Shown: piece by piece, positions 11,841 through 25,159 of the stretch
How positions within the stretch are numbered: the first letter of the stretch is position 1
Layout: each line of letters opens with the position of its first letter
Assembly: GCA_039720395.1 (NCBI GenBank)
Contig: CM077822.1
Coordinates: 25,497,578-25,561,577, forward strand
Source: Liquidambar formosana
Lineage: Eukaryota > Streptophyta > Magnoliopsida > Saxifragales > Altingiaceae
Length of the DNA stretch: 64,000 bases
Reading direction: 5' to 3'
Notes under the pieces: generated by a model
What the model saw: only the letters and a program-made list of their open reading frames with translations
The model's database searches: none
Told to the model about the DNA's origin: nothing
Made by a program: the position numbers and the translations under genes

Positions 11841-13026
11841 TAAGAGATTTGACAACTAATGAGATTTTTATTTTCACCCCTTTATAGCATTAATTTAAAA
11901 TTTAAATTTAATTAAAAGACATGGTTGTCCATGTGATGACGTTTTTATAATGTTGACACAACCTGTGTTCCATGGACTTGACGGTTTACCACCAAAGTAC
12001 TCATGGTACCAGTATGGGATCCATGGTAAATTCCACAACTAGAAATTGGACACGGCAAGGAAAAGGAGGAGGAGGAGAAGAATAACAACAACAAAAGAGA
12101 GAGAGATTGGGAAAGAGGGGGGGATACATATCTTGTCATAGGAGGTGTTGTCAGAAGAATGGTGCTGGAGATGGACCGAAACTGGTGCTGGTGAGGTCGC
12201 CAGAGTTTGTCACTATTGTCGTCGTTGTCGAAGAGCTCATCGTGGTTGTCGGCGGCTCCTCATCTAAAGTAGATAGAGGGTTTCTCAAAAGAGGAATCTA
12301 AATAGTATATATGTTTTCCGTTTTTTTCAAATAAGCCCTTTTATTTTTTAAATTTCTTAAATAGCCAAAATCTTATATTATTATTTTAGTCCCTAAAATT
12401 AACTATTCTAACAATACTACATAAAATTAAAATGTTTTCAAATATACCCCTCAACAAAATTAACTTATATTATTTATATATACACATACACATTTACATA
12501 TCCCCGTACCTTTACTCAATTTTTGGATCCTTTTTTGTTGAGTCTCCATATCCTGAATTTATAAATTTGATGAGTCTGACACTTGTTGTATTTTAAGTAT
12601 ATAAAATAAGTATTTCAAAAATACAAGAGCTTTTCTTAAAGAACATTCCTCTTGTCTCTTTATATTGGGAAGTCATCTTGTCCCACATTGGAAAAGTGAA
12701 AAGTTCTTAATGGGCTTATATAGTATTGCACTAGGGGGTGCAAATCTTGGAAATTAGCTTTATGTGTGCGGGTAGGATTAACCTGCATTTTGCTACTTTG
12801 ACTTTTGGATACTAGGTTATCCACAACTTAGTTCAGTGACCTTTTTTTATACTAGGATTTTTTTTAACTTAAATTAGCTGACTATTTTATTTCAATTGAA
12901 TTATTTTATGACTGTTGAGCTAATTTAAAACTATTGAATTTCGTCTTTATATTTTTTTTCTGTTGGAATTTAATTTCGTATTTATATTTTTTTGACTGTT
13001 GGGAATTTATTTTTGAGGGCTATTAC

Positions 13027-15270
13027 TGTCACGACCCAAATTAATTAAGCCGTGATTAATAATAATAAAACAAGCTTTATTTAATAAATCCTTTGATAAA
13101 ATATGGATGACACGTGTCAAAACCTCAGCTATTTTAAAAGATTTCCGGACATGACCCATCCGTAGGTGGGACATACCATCATAAAACCTGTTATAAAATT
13201 CATTCCATAAAAATTTCTTGTCATCCATACAAGTGGTATCATCTCATGCTTCGCGTTCCACATATACTCGCATCCATAAATAATTAAAATTACATTTTTA
13301 ATTACAATTACATTGGCCCAAGAGGAAACCAAGTCAATATATAATATTTTTCCTTGAAAATACATCAATAATCATTATGATGAAATTTCCATTAAGCGTG
13401 CTTCTGCCTATGATAGCATAAACCAATCCTTGGATTATCTGAAAAACATTTAAAATGATAGGCGTGAGTTCAACAACTCAGTAGATACAATTTAACATAG
13501 TAAACTAAAGCAATGATATAAATAAATCCAATTATATCATTTAAATCAAATTATACTAACCGAGTATATTAAAAAGAATCCAAATCAAGTTATAATTCAT
13601 AACTTAAAAGTAAATTATGCATAATACCCAATGTATGTGACTCATGTCCAATTTACACTAATTCCATCAATTATCGACCACTCCCGCAAGAGTCTTCGCA
13701 CGGAAAATGAGGATTTAACAAAACCTCCAAGAGGACAACACTGCACCCTGGCAAGAATGGAAAGTAGCCTCTTATGAGGACAACACTATGGATCCCTACC
13801 TGGGCCCAAAAAGTAGCCTCAATTCGGAACACAAGGTTCCTACTTGTAGCCGGAAAGTACCTAGAACCAGAGGAAAGGAAAACACCGCAAAGCTCTTTGA
13901 CTGTAAATAGTCCAATTCAAATGGCCCCTTTTACATATAACTTTTACCAAGAATTCATTAATTCCATTTTATGCGTAAACATGCCCAACATGAAATTTAA
14001 TAAACCATAAAATTATTGTAACCAAAATCATCTCTAAAATATGCCATATAAACCATGGTAAAAAAAATAATATCATAATTATACCAATTTATGATAAAAT
14101 AAACAACATAAATATCCATTATGATTTACATACTTGAAATCACAAAATAACTCCAACAATAACCATATGAATTACATCCATAAATTCATAATTCCAAAAT
14201 ATATAAATACCTAAAATCACATTAAGCATATATTCAAAATTAACATAATTTCTCAATTATTTCCAACTTTTAATTTACCCTCTTACAACATATATACAAG
14301 ATTCTAATTCCAAGAATAACAATTATTATGATAATATATACAACATTATCATGTCAATAGTTTAAACCTATGAAAATTGCACCTACCTCCATGAAATGTG
14401 TAGAAAATACATCCTTTGCAGTTGTGGGTGAGGAATCCAAACCTAGGGTGCACATGCAAGCTCCCAAACCAAAACCCTAACCTCCAAATGCGAGGAATTT
14501 GGTGTAGATGAAGACCCATTCCCATGGATGTAGCCAAACACTCCCAAATATCATGTACAAGTCTCAAAAGATGAGAATCCAACCCCCAAATGCACATGCA
14601 TGAACCCAAATGAGAAACCCCAACTCCAAAATACAAGATTGAAGCTCCTCTATGCAACTCAAGAATGAATCCCAGCTGGAAATGGAGAAATTCAATCTAC
14701 CAAGGCATGAAAATCCAAGAAAAATGAAGAAAGAAGCACTTTCTCTCTCCTCCAAACACCATTCTTTCTTCTCCAAGTTCTCTCTCTCTCTCTCTAGCTC
14801 TCCCACACTCTTTCTAGGTGAAAAACCCAGTTCTGGTGTGTATAGGTCATGGGTTGAGTATATAAGGTTAGTGGAGGGGTACATGCGTCATTTTGCATGT
14901 TAAAAACCCACTTCAACAAAGCCCAATCGATTGGGGTTGACAATCCGATTGATCAGGGTTGACAGTACCCCATAACCATTTCTAGAGGGGTACAGATTGA
15001 TTGGCCCCCTACCTCGATCGATCGCTACACTCACAGTTTGTGAGTTTTTGTCAGCATTCAGCAAAAACTCATCCAAACCCTTCTAAATCACCCGAAACCT
15101 TCCCAAACCATTAAAATGACTTTTAAACATAAAATAAACATGCCCACGCATATAAAAATCAATATCATGCCATGCCTATGCTTGAATACAAACTGACAAA
15201 ATCCAATAATACGCGTACTAATAAAGTATTAAACCCTTAATACTTTACTTAAAAAATTACGGGTGTTATA
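13027..15270 (-). mobile_element. Solo LTR D, 2.24 kb, nested in copia 5' LTR
   Basis: On the minus strand it starts TATAACACCCG (first G of TGTAACA mutated) and ends GGGTCGTGACA. Flanks are attac (13022-13026) and gttac (15271-15275); the undisturbed copy of the target in the 3' LTR reads gttac. It is an inverted relative of LTR C (6794-9164). No internal domain is present. Small open frames inside the LTR are not genes. Confidence 0.88.
14858..15046 (-). promoter_or_regulatory. LTR D promoter module: ATCGAT-type palindromes and TATA
   Basis: Plus-strand positions: CAATCGATTG (14924-14933), CCGATTGATCAGG (14945), GATTGATTGG (about 14995) and CGATCGATCG (15015-15024), plus a CTCACA...TGTGAG hairpin at about 15029. 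Reading on the minus strand these lead into CCCCTCCA and a TATATAC box at about 14866, followed by a GA-rich leader (14730-14810). Confidence 0.5.
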
Positions 15271-15655
15271 GTTACTGATTTCTAAAACCTATATAAACTA
15301 GCCTTCTCATTTAACAGAAAACACACCAAAGAACAATCGTCTCTTCTCTTCTTCTCTCTGTTTTCTTTCTTCTACAATTTTATTTTTGAGAGTTAGGAGC
15401 ATTCTAAGTTCTTTGCTTCACTCCTACACTTATGAGTGCACACTTGTGAGAGCCCGATTGTTGAATCGTGGAGGGTAGAGCGCTCTTACCTACTGCACCG
15501 AGTTTCATACTTAGAGGGGCGAAACTACTCTTAAGGACAGTGCTTCGTATACGCCTCAACCGATAAGTGTTTTCTATTTCTGCAATTCTTGTTCTAATTT
15601 TTAATTTACATAATAGCATTTACACTGTTTTCCAACAATCTTAAGAGTAATCATC

Positions 15656-16500
15656 ATGGATGCTGTTGTTATGACTGCTAAGATTCTGTATGATGTTTCT
15701 AAGATTGAGCACTTCAATGGCACTTTCTTTAAGCACTGGCAAGAGCGTGTTTATTCTGCTCTGGACATGGTGAACTTAACTCACATTCTGACAGGTTCCA
15801 AACCAAAGGAAGGTTCTGAAAATTATGGTGAGGAATTGAAAAAATGGGAAAATGGTAATAAGGTATGTAGGCACACTATTCTTAGCACTCTGTCTAATGA
15901 GATTTATGATATCTATTATTCCTATAAGACTGCTAAGGATATTTGGGATAGTTTACATAAGAAATATGTTTTAGAAGATGTTGGTAATCAAAAATATGCC
16001 AGAATTTTGCTAATTTTCAAATGACTGAGGATAGAAATGTATCATTTCAAATCCATGACTACCATGTCCTAGTGAGTGACCTTAAAAATGAAGAGATAGA
16101 ATTGTAAGTCTTTTATTTCTTATTGAAAAATTGCCCGACTCTTGGAAAGACTACAAAACGATTTGAAACAAAAAAGAAACACATGAGTCGTGAGGATCTA
16201 ATTGTTCACATTCGCATTGAAGAAAAAGAATAGAATTAGAGACAAGACTGAAAAAGCTAAAGAATTTACTTCTAAAGCTAATTTGGTAGATGGACCTAGT
16301 AGACCTAATAACAATAAGACTAATAATAAGAATCACAAGACCAACTGGAACAATAGGATAAACCTAGACTGTAAGACTAATCAAAATTTTAGATCTAGTT
16401 AGAATAAAAAATCTCAACCTACCTTCAAGAAAAAGGATAAATGTTATGTTTATGGGAAACGGACACCATGCTCCCAAGTGCAGGTTCAAAAAAGGGAACA
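15656..16500 (+). pseudogene. Ty1/copia gag pseudogene
   Basis: This is the capsid and nucleocapsid part of a decayed copia polyprotein. The first 122 codons form a UBN2-type gag segment (F-x-G-T-x-F-x-H-W-x-x-R near residue 21; KDIWDSLHKKY near residue 96). A stop near 16022 ends it. Further gag-like pieces follow in shifted frames (about 16200-16400). The zinc knuckle at about 16440-16490 keeps C...GNGHHAPKC, but the second cysteine is tyrosine and a frameshift runs through it. The start codon lies only 18 bp after the LTR. It is not functional. Confidence 0.8.
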
Positions 16501-17129
16501 ATTTTCCTGCACAAACAAATGTTAATTTGGTAGAGGCGGATGATGTTATTGCTGTAGTTGTTCAACCTGGTTGCAAATGTGAAGGACTGGGTGGTAGACT
16601 TAGGTCTACCAAGTACATCTATGATGACAGAAATGCTTTTATTTCCTATACTCCTATGGGGGAGGGCGAGGAACAAGTTTTCCTAGGCGATTCAAGGCCC
16701 TCACCACTTGTAGGAAAAGGGAAGGTTCTTCTCAAACTAACTTCTGGAAAAGTCCTTTCACTGAGTAATGTGCTTCATGTTCCAAACATTCGCTATAACT
16801 TGGTGTCGGTTTCTCTACTGGGTAAGGTTGGAGTTAAGGTATCTTTTGAATCTAACAGGATCATTATGACTAAGAATAGTATGTTTGTTGGGAAAGGTTA
16901 TTGTAACCAAGATTTGTTTCTTTTGAATGTACTTGAAACCATGAATGGAAATGCATCTTCTTCTGCTTACTTCATTGATTATATTGATTTATGGCATGCT
17001 AGACTAGGTCATGTGAAGTTTTCTTATATTAAGAAAATGCAAGAACTTGGTTTACTTCACAATATATCAATAAAAAATAATGAAAAATGTGAGGTATGTG
17101 TAGAATCAAAATTAACTAAAAAATCTTGA
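16501..17129 (+). pseudogene. Copia protease remnant and GAG-pre-integrase domain
   Basis: The frame carries the late protease/pre-integrase region of copia pol: LSNVLHVPNIRYNLVSVS is the usual block after the aspartic protease, and LWHARLGHVKF ... CEVCVESKLTKKS is the HHCC zinc-binding GAG-pre-integrase domain. The aspartic protease active-site D-S/T-G is not seen intact upstream. An in-frame TGA at 17127-17129 separates this part from integrase. In a live element all of this would be one polyprotein. Confidence 0.8.
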
Positions 17130-17860
17130 AAATTAGTTGATAGGGCAACTGAACTTCTAGAATTAATTCACAATGATATTAGAGATTTGAAAAGCACATT
17201 AACAAGAGGTGGAAAGAAATATTACATAACTTTTGTAGATGATTATTCAAGATATACAAAGATTTATTTATTAAGAACAAAAGATGAAGCTATTGAAATG
17301 TTCTTTAAATATAAAGTAGAAGTTGAAAATCAATTAAATAGAAAGATTAGAAGACTTAGATTTGACATAGGAGGAGAATATGAATATAAACCCCTTAATG
17401 ATTTTTGTGAAGAACATGGCATAATACATGAAGTAACTCCTCCATATCCACCTGAATCTAATGGAGTAGCTGAAAGAAAAAATAGAACTTTAAAAGAAAT
17501 GATGAATGCTATGTCAATCAATTCTGGGGCACTACTTAATTTGTGGGGGGAAGCTATTCTTTCTGCATGTCATGTACAAAATAGGGTACCTTATAAGAAA
17601 ACTGGAATAACACCTTATGAACTTTGGAGAGGACATGCACCTGATTTAAAATATTTAAAAGTGTGGGGGTGTTTGGCTAAGGTATTATTACCTAAACTTG
17701 AAAAAAGAAAAGTTAGCTCTAAAACTTTTGATGGTGTTTTAATTGGTTATGCTCATAACAGTGCTACATATAGGTTCTTGGTTATTAAAAGTGAAAATAA
17801 TATTATGGAACCAAACACAATTGTGAAAACTAAAAATGCAGATTTCTTTAAAAACATTTT
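17130..17860 (+). pseudogene. Copia integrase domain (decayed)
   Basis: The retroviral-type integrase core is recognisable with all three acidic positions: D in LIHNDIRDL (about 17175), D in LRFDIGGEY (about 17363) and E in PPESNGVAERKNRTL (about 17454). TPYELWRGHAPDLKYLKVWG follows near 17610. The family normally inserts cDNA into the genome with a 5-bp duplication, agreeing with the acact repeats here. The upstream TGA and downstream breaks in RT make the polyprotein non-functional. Confidence 0.85.
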
Positions 17861-19490
17861 TCCTTTAAAATCTAAAGGTGAAAAAATAACTCATGAACCT
17901 CAGAGTGAAATTGAAAAGGAATCTAATGATTACATTGAAATTGAGTTAAGAATAAGTAAAAGAGTAAGAAAAGAAACCAACTTTGGAGATGATTTTTATA
18001 CTTTTCTTATTGATAATGACCCACAAACTTATAATGAGGCTATAACTTCTCCTGATTCACCTTTTTGGAAAGAAACAATTAATAGTGAAATTGAATCAAT
18101 TATGTCTAATCATACATGAGAATTGGTTAATCTACCTCCAGGTACTAAAACTATTGATTGCAAATGGATTTTTAAAAAGAAGTTAAAACCTGATGGATCA
18201 ATTAATAAATTTGAAACTCAGTTGGTGGCTAAAAGATATACTCAAAAAAAAGGTATAGATTATTTTGATACATTTGCTCCTGTGACTAGAATTTCCTCTA
18301 TAAGAATTTTAATTGCATTAGCTTCTACAAATAAATTGGTTATTCATCAAATGGATGTTAAAACTGCATTTTTTAATGGAGACTTAAAAGAAGAAATATA
18401 TATGGACCAACCTGAAGGTTGTGTTGTCCTTGGTAATGAGCATAAAGTTTGTAGACTAGTTAAATCTTTATATGGTCATAAACAAGCACCGAAACAGTGG
18501 CATGAGAAATTTGATGTATTTATAGCAAATTTCATGATAATTCTTTTGTTATTATCTGCTTGTATGATAATGACATGTTGATCATGGGAACTAGTCTAGA
18601 TGTTGTTAAAGAGACTAAAAATTTTCTATTTTCTCAATTTATTATGAAAGATATGGGTGAAGCAGATTTTATTCTTGGAACAAAAATAACTAAATCTACT
18701 GAGGGTATTTTTCTTTCACAAGAACATTATGTAGAAAAACTTTTAAAGAAGTTTGGACACTTTGATTGTAAATCTATATCTACACCTTATGATGCTAATT
18801 CTCATCTAAAGAAAAATAAAGAAGATAGTGTCTCACAATCCGAGTTTGCTCAAATAATTGGCACTTTAATGTATTTGATGAATTGTACTCGACCTAATAT
18901 TGCATATGTTGTTAGTAGATTAAGTAGATATACTCATAATCCTAATAGAGATCATTGGATTTCTTTGTATAAAGTACTTCAATATTTAAAAGGAACTATT
19001 GATTATGCTTTATTTTATAATGGTTTTCCTTCTGAATTAGAAGGGTGTTATAATGCTAACTAGATTTCTAATTCAAATGAGACAAAATCTACTAGCGGCT
19101 ATGTGTTTACACTTAGTGGAAGTGCAGTATCTTGGAAATCTACCTGGCAAACATGCACAGCTCGGTCTACTATGGAGTCCGAGTTCATTGCCTTAGAGAA
19201 GGCAGGTACAAAGGCTAAGTAGCTTAGAAATCTCTTAGCAGATATTCCCATTTGGATGAGACCAGCTCCATCCGTGTCTCTACATTGTGATAGCCAGGCT
19301 ACTATAGCCAAAGTTAAAAAGTAAATCTTATAATGGGAAGAATAGGCATATAGGCCTAAGACATAATATACTAAGGCAATTGCTCAGTGATGGGGTTATA
19401 TCCCTTGACTTTATGAGGTCAGAGTTGAATTTGGCGGATCCTCTAACAAAACCACTAGGTAGAAACCTAGTGAGTAATACATCGAGGGGA
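17861..19490 (+). pseudogene. Copia reverse transcriptase / RNase H (decayed)
   Basis: RT begins near 18000 (SPDSPFWKETINSEIESI), crosses a TGA at 18117-18119, and continues with CKWIFKKKLKPDGSINKFE and MDVKTAFFNGDLKEEIYM. A frame change lies near 18530. The catalytic YVDD box reads YDND (about 18562-18573), which should abolish activity. RNase H follows (FILGTKI, YLKGTIDYALFY) with stops at about 19063 and 19222; remnants such as [13 protein letters not shown] run to about 19200. The 3' untranslated region extends to 20087. Confidence 0.85.
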
Positions 19491-20087
19491 ATGGGACTAA
19501 TGCCTATAACAAAGGGTTAACAGTAATGGTAACCCAACCTATGTGAATGGAGATCCCAAGAATTAGGTTCATATGGGTAATAACAAGTTATTGGTTGACT
19601 TGGAGTGCACTATCCATTTTATAATATTTTGAGAGTCCCTTCTTATCGTGTAGATAGTGCAAACTGCAACGTGTAAGGTTGAGTTTAACGTTTAACTCTT
19701 AATGGATTCCATAGTCTTTTTTGGGTGGTGTGTTTAGTTGTAGTGCAGACTTGATGGATCCACCTATATGGGTATGAAAGTGGGGCCGCTTCCTATGAGA
19801 GTCTGGGCAGGTTCTCTAGAGCACTCATGAATTTCTAGGCATGGTGCATAGCCTATTCATGCCACCCAAATTAGAAGAACTCAGATTTTGAGAATTTTAT
19901 GTGGGTTGTAAGCCAACTGATCCACACTAAGGAATTTTGGTTCATAGAAATTTTATATTTCACCGGGTTTTTGTGGTTCATTGCTTATATATCCTAATTT
20001 TGGTTCATAGTCCAAAAGACACCATAATCAATGCATTAAGTTCCCACGCTGCTTTCTTTCTTTTTGCATTTTGAAATATGTGGGGAT

Positions 20088-20870
20088 TATTGTATTTTAA
20101 GTATATAAAATAAGTATTTTAAAAATCCAAAAGCTTTTCTTAAAGAGCTTTCCTCTTGTCTCTTTATATTGTGAAGTTACCTTGTCCCACATTGGAAAAG
20201 TGAAAGGTTCTTAATGAGCTTATATAGTATTCCACCAAGGGGGTGCAAATCCCAGAAATTGGCTTCACGTGTACGGGCAGGATTGACCCACATTTTGCTA
20301 CTTTGACTTTTGGATACTAGGTTGTCCACGACCCAGTTCATTGTTTTAATTAAATTAGCTGACTGTTTTATTTCAATTTAATTATTTTATGACTGTTGAG
20401 TTGATTTAAATTAATTGAATTTCGTATTTATATTTTTTTTACTATTGGACATTTAATTTTGTATTTATATTTTTTTTACTGTTGGGAATTTATTTTTGAG
20501 GGCTGTTACTGATTTCTAAAACCTATACAAACCAGCCTTCTCATTTAGCAGAAAACACACCAAAGAACAGTCGTCTCTTCTCTTCTTTTCTCTATTTTCT
20601 TTCTTCTTCAATTTTATTTTTGAGACTTAGGAGCATTCTGAGTTCTTCACTTCACTCCTACATTTGCGAGTGCATGCTTGTGAGAGCTTGGTTGTTAAAT
20701 CCTGGAGGGTAGAGCGCTGTCACCTACTACACCGAATTTCATACTCGGAAAGGCGGAACTACTCTTAAGGACAGTGCTTCGTACACTCTTCAACCGATAA
20801 GCGTTTTATATTTATGCAGTTCTTGTTCTAATTTTTAATTTACACAGTAGCATCTACACTGTTTCCAACA
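20088..20870 (+). repeat. 3' LTR of Ty1/copia element, 783 bp
   Basis: It aligns with the split 5' LTR. The first bases read TATTGTATTTTAAG (TG decayed to TA) just after a GTGGGGAT polypurine-like tract at about 20079-20087. It ends GTTTCCAACA, followed by acact (20871-20875), the TSD. It is uninterrupted and so shows the pre-insertion state of the site hit by LTR D. Confidence 0.88.
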
Positions 20871-20875
20871 ACACT

Positions 20876-23356
20876 AGGATACACACCCACACATGATACC
20901 CGCACCCAAGTCTATGTAACACAACTATAGATACCCCATTTTGTATTAATCGTCATCTTAAGTCCTTCGGTCCTAATGATGAAGTTTGGCAATTGTTTGA
21001 GTTAGTGGATAATCTTTTACAAGTTGATATGGTAACAACAAAATTTGGAATGGAAAAATAACGCATTTTATATAATTCGTCTTGTTGTGCCTAGTGTAAC
21101 CATTTTTTTTTTTTTTTTTTTTTTTTTGTTGATATGGAAAAAAACTATTTTCCTTCATTTTCCAATAAAGAGAATTACAAAAAGGTCCATCTACTGGCAA
21201 ACAATTACAATTCAATACAAATTATTACTAACTTACTAGTAAATGACTACTACCTGTAATTGTTTGCCCCCAACTGGACCTATGTCTAATTCCCCCTTTC
21301 CAATATTGTGTTTATTTTGTACTTTTTTGGGTATAAAATACATCTTGATGTTACTGTCGCTGTGGCAAGGGTAACCTCTTTATTTTATTTTATTTTATTT
21401 TATTTTATATGGTAGGGGGAGGGGGTTGTGTTAGGTGCCAAGGATTACCTTAGCCCTACAGAATGATGGGTTGTCATCAATGATGACAATGGAGTATGGA
21501 TTTGTACCTATATATGGGAGTATGGGAACTAATACTACTATTGTTGCTGAGCTTTGGAGCATTTTCTTTAAGCTGAAGCTTGCTTGGGGAATGAAATTCT
21601 GGTTTTACTAAGCCTGTCAAATACTTTTGACACGGAATATGCTAACACAAAACATGGATTTTACAGGGAAGAAAAAAAAATATCCTTTGAAGTATTGTTG
21701 AATTAGAGATTGAGGTGGCTGTTAAACTTATAATTGGAGATGACATTACCAATAACCCCAAAGACTCCAAAAGCCTTGATTGCTGACTACGATTTCTTCT
21801 TCGCAGAAGTTGGGAATTGTAAAGCATTCTTTAGCATTGTAGTGTGAGCAAAACATAATAGGAAGGAAATTTTCATAAAATTAGTTGGCAGAGTTGATTT
21901 GGGTAGGTACAAGGGTGCCACTATCCTTAGCATTGCAGCATGGCACTGAGCTTGCTGATTTTGTGGTGCACATCATCACTGGCCTTGCAGCATGGCAAGG
22001 GCCTTTTCCTATGTAATTATGCATCGATCTTTCCAACTTTATTACTATTTTCATTTCCTCATTCATGTATGGTCTCGAGCTGTATACGTATTAGTTTGGA
22101 ATGCTTTTTGAATTAAGCCTCATAGTGATTGAAGTCGATCCTCAGGTTCACTAAGCATACAGAATAGGATTAGGAATCAAATTACTTCCAAACTATGTTG
22201 GCTGCATCACCAATAGCTGGAGTTTGGGGTCTTGGCAATATCTTTTGGGGTCAAACTACAAAAGACTGTAATTGGACAAGCTAAGTATCACCAACTTAAA
22301 GATTGTATCCAGTGCACAAGGCTCTCGCCTACAGTAAGGTTTGGGAGAGATAGGTAATAGACAACCTTACTCCCCATTTTGGAGAGCCTGTTCCTGGATC
22401 CGAAGCTGCAATACATCACTTGAGCAGGATAGCACTTGCCATTGCTCCAATATCACCAACTAATTTTAAAATTGTTATGCCATCTTCCTTTGTATAATAA
22501 CTTAAAAAGGAAACCTTTTGGAGTTAGTACTGGTTCCATCCTTAGTCCACAATTTTTTTTTTCTTTTTTTTTTTTTTAATCAAACCAATAGGAGCAAACA
22601 TATGCATCTAAGTGGAGTCAAAATCAAAATAAAGACCTTCGGGAGTATACGCACCTAGAGTATTACAGTTGGAGAAGAACAGAGCAAGATAAAGAGGGAG
22701 AAAAACATTCAAAGTCCATTCTAATATAACTGCAACATTTGGTTTTATAGGCCTTACGTATTCCTATACCAAACGTTTCAATCAAATGAATTAACTCAAT
22801 ATATAAATGCATTAACACCTAAGCGGTTAACACATTAACACAAAAATGGTAATGAACATAATTATTAGAATGATAATAGACAAAAGAGGAAATAAAATCT
22901 TCTTTAAAGCTTAAAAATAATTTCTTCAAAAATAAAGTTTTGTAACTTCCTCGAAATAAAACTCCTAAATTTCCAAGTCCCCCACAAGTTTCAAAACTTT
23001 AAAAACAAAGAATATATATAAATAAAAATACTTGGGCAATTATATACCATACAATAGGCGTAAGAGTCTTCCAGACTTGAGCCTTCACTGAGTGTTAACA
23101 TTTTGATGGTGAATCTTGAACGACACCTTTTTTACCAGAATTCAACTCACACACAAAGTATTGACACATATACTTGGAGTGGGTTAGCACTATTAAAGGT
23201 TATTTGCTCGATATTAATTCTCATGAATGTTTCTAGAGAATAGCCAACCCTATTCTCATAGTCCCAGCCTCACGACAGCTCTCACTTAGGTGAGTTCTCC
23301 AAGGATACACGTGACAACTACCTCGTAAAAGAATGTCCGCTTCAGGCATTCAGGGT
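20876..23356. other. Gene-free stretch with simple repeats
   Basis: No gene or bounded transposon is recognised. It holds a poly(T) run at about 21101-21127, a (TTTTA)n microsatellite at about 21378-21410, and a T-rich run at about 22553-22578. Short frames here lack family motifs. Confidence 0.45.
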
Positions 23357-25159
23357 AAAATTGTGACAACCCTAAAAATTAAATTATCTTAAGAATAAGA
23401 TTAATGATTGATTATGTAATAATTCTTATGATTATTATTAGAAAAAGTATATGTATATCTTTCAAGCATGGATTAGAATATGATTGAGAATTTGATATGA
23501 GGAGGAATCAAAATAAAATTTTATAATTTTCTGGTAATTATGAAATTTTATGTTATTTCTAGAAATTAATTTATTTTCAAGTTAATTAGTGCAATTAACT
23601 ATTAGTTAGTTAAGATAATTATTAAAAATAGCCAATATGGGCAATTAAGGATAAGAAAATTATTATGCAGTGATTTAAGTGTAAAAATAATATTAAAATA
23701 ATAAACATTCAATTTAGGACATGTTTGGTATTTATTAATTTGTTGAAAGGTATTTTGAAAAAATTAGAGATAATTATGGAAAATTCAAAAAATGATAAAA
23801 AATTCAAAAAATTTCTAGAAACTCAAAAAATATTATTATTTTATTTGGGCTGAATTAGGTGTCATAATTCTATAATTAATTGCTTATTCATCAATTTACT
23901 TTACAAATGTCAAAAATCTAAAAATGTGAAAATAGGAATATTGCATAGGAAAAATATAAGTGTCAGTTGGAAAATTGATGGAATTGTATGGAAATTAAGT
24001 ATAAATAGGGGTGAGGAGTTGCAGCCATCTTGTTTGGCCAAAAAGGAAAAGAAAGAGAAAGAAAAGAGAAAAAGTAAAAACTTAAACTTGTGATTCACAC
24101 TTTCTCAATCTAAAATCTTTGAGGGCTTAAGTAAGTCATCATCCAAAACATGTTCGGTATCAATTTCGTGAATTAATTCATAGCATAGGTTATGAATTTT
24201 AAAATTTTAAGAGGTTTAGTTTAGCTTTCATGGAAGTTATAATATCCAATTGTCTAATTCTCTCTTTATGATTGATCTTAGACTCTCAAATTTTTACTAT
24301 ATATTCGTTATATTATGAAGATATTGCATATCAAATTTGGTAACATATGGTTTAGTATAGAAGGAGAATTCAATTTTTAAAGTTTCAGGTTAGGGTTCTG
24401 TATATAGAACCTTTAAATAAACATTGCAATTTTTTTGAAATGATTCATAGCCGATGGGTATTTTTCATAAAAACTAGACACTTCAAGCTTTTCATGACCT
24501 TTTGAATCACTCAATTTCGTTAAAATTTAATTTTGGAAGTTTTGGGTCAAAAATGAAGAAAAACTAGAAAAATAGGAAAAATCATGAAAATTTTGAGGAA
24601 GGAGAGTGGACTACACGCGCTGAAAGTGGGTCTCACTCTCTGAGCAAGTGAGAGAGAGTGCGGGTGCGTGTGAGCCCACTAAAGCTAAATGTTTTTGGTC
24701 AAATTTTTAAAAATAAGTTATACATGCTGTCCAAATTTGGTGGTATTTGGTGCACGGGAAAGTGGTTTTCTAAAAAAGGATTTTTAAATGTTTTAATTAA
24801 CAAAAGCTAACATTAAATGCGTTTATAAAATTTATTTTAACTCCTATTTTGACACGGATTGAACCATTGTACTTGGTTTAACGAGCACTACATTTTGATA
24901 TATATTTTGAATTCATTTTACCCTTAAAGTTTAACCTAATTACAAATTAGTCCAAATGTGAAATTTATTACTATTAAGCTCTAAATTGCTGCTGATTGAA
25001 ATATAAGAATACCAATAGTAATGTGAGACCATTTAGCACATAATGGTACAAATTCTATAATGTTTGTTGCATTATTTTATATTTAGGGGAAATTACGGTA
25101 TAGCCCAATTTTTAGTTTGTGGCCCTAATGACAATGAATTCAAGTTTTGTGATTCTTAT

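Larger units (their letters stand above)
12584..15637 (+). repeat. 5' LTR of Ty1/copia element, interrupted
   Basis: It starts TGTTGTATTTTAAG and ends TTTTCCAACA, matching the 3' LTR at 20088-20870. It is preceded by acact (12579-12583), the same 5-mer that follows the 3' LTR. After subtracting the nested solo LTR D and its TSD (13027-15275) the LTR is about 805 bp. Both copies carry the CTTTGACTTTTGG and CAGAAAACACACC blocks. Divergence between the LTRs is clearly visible, so insertion is old. Confidence 0.88.

Noticed and set aside
11435..11887. Overlapping open frames of 88-105 codons on both strands
   Set aside because: They lie inside the Harbinger-type MITE and are produced by its GGAATGG repeats; no protein family resemblance.
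14349..14903. Open frames of 83-106 codons on both strands
   Set aside because: They lie inside the untranslated leader/body of solo LTR D and have no domain.
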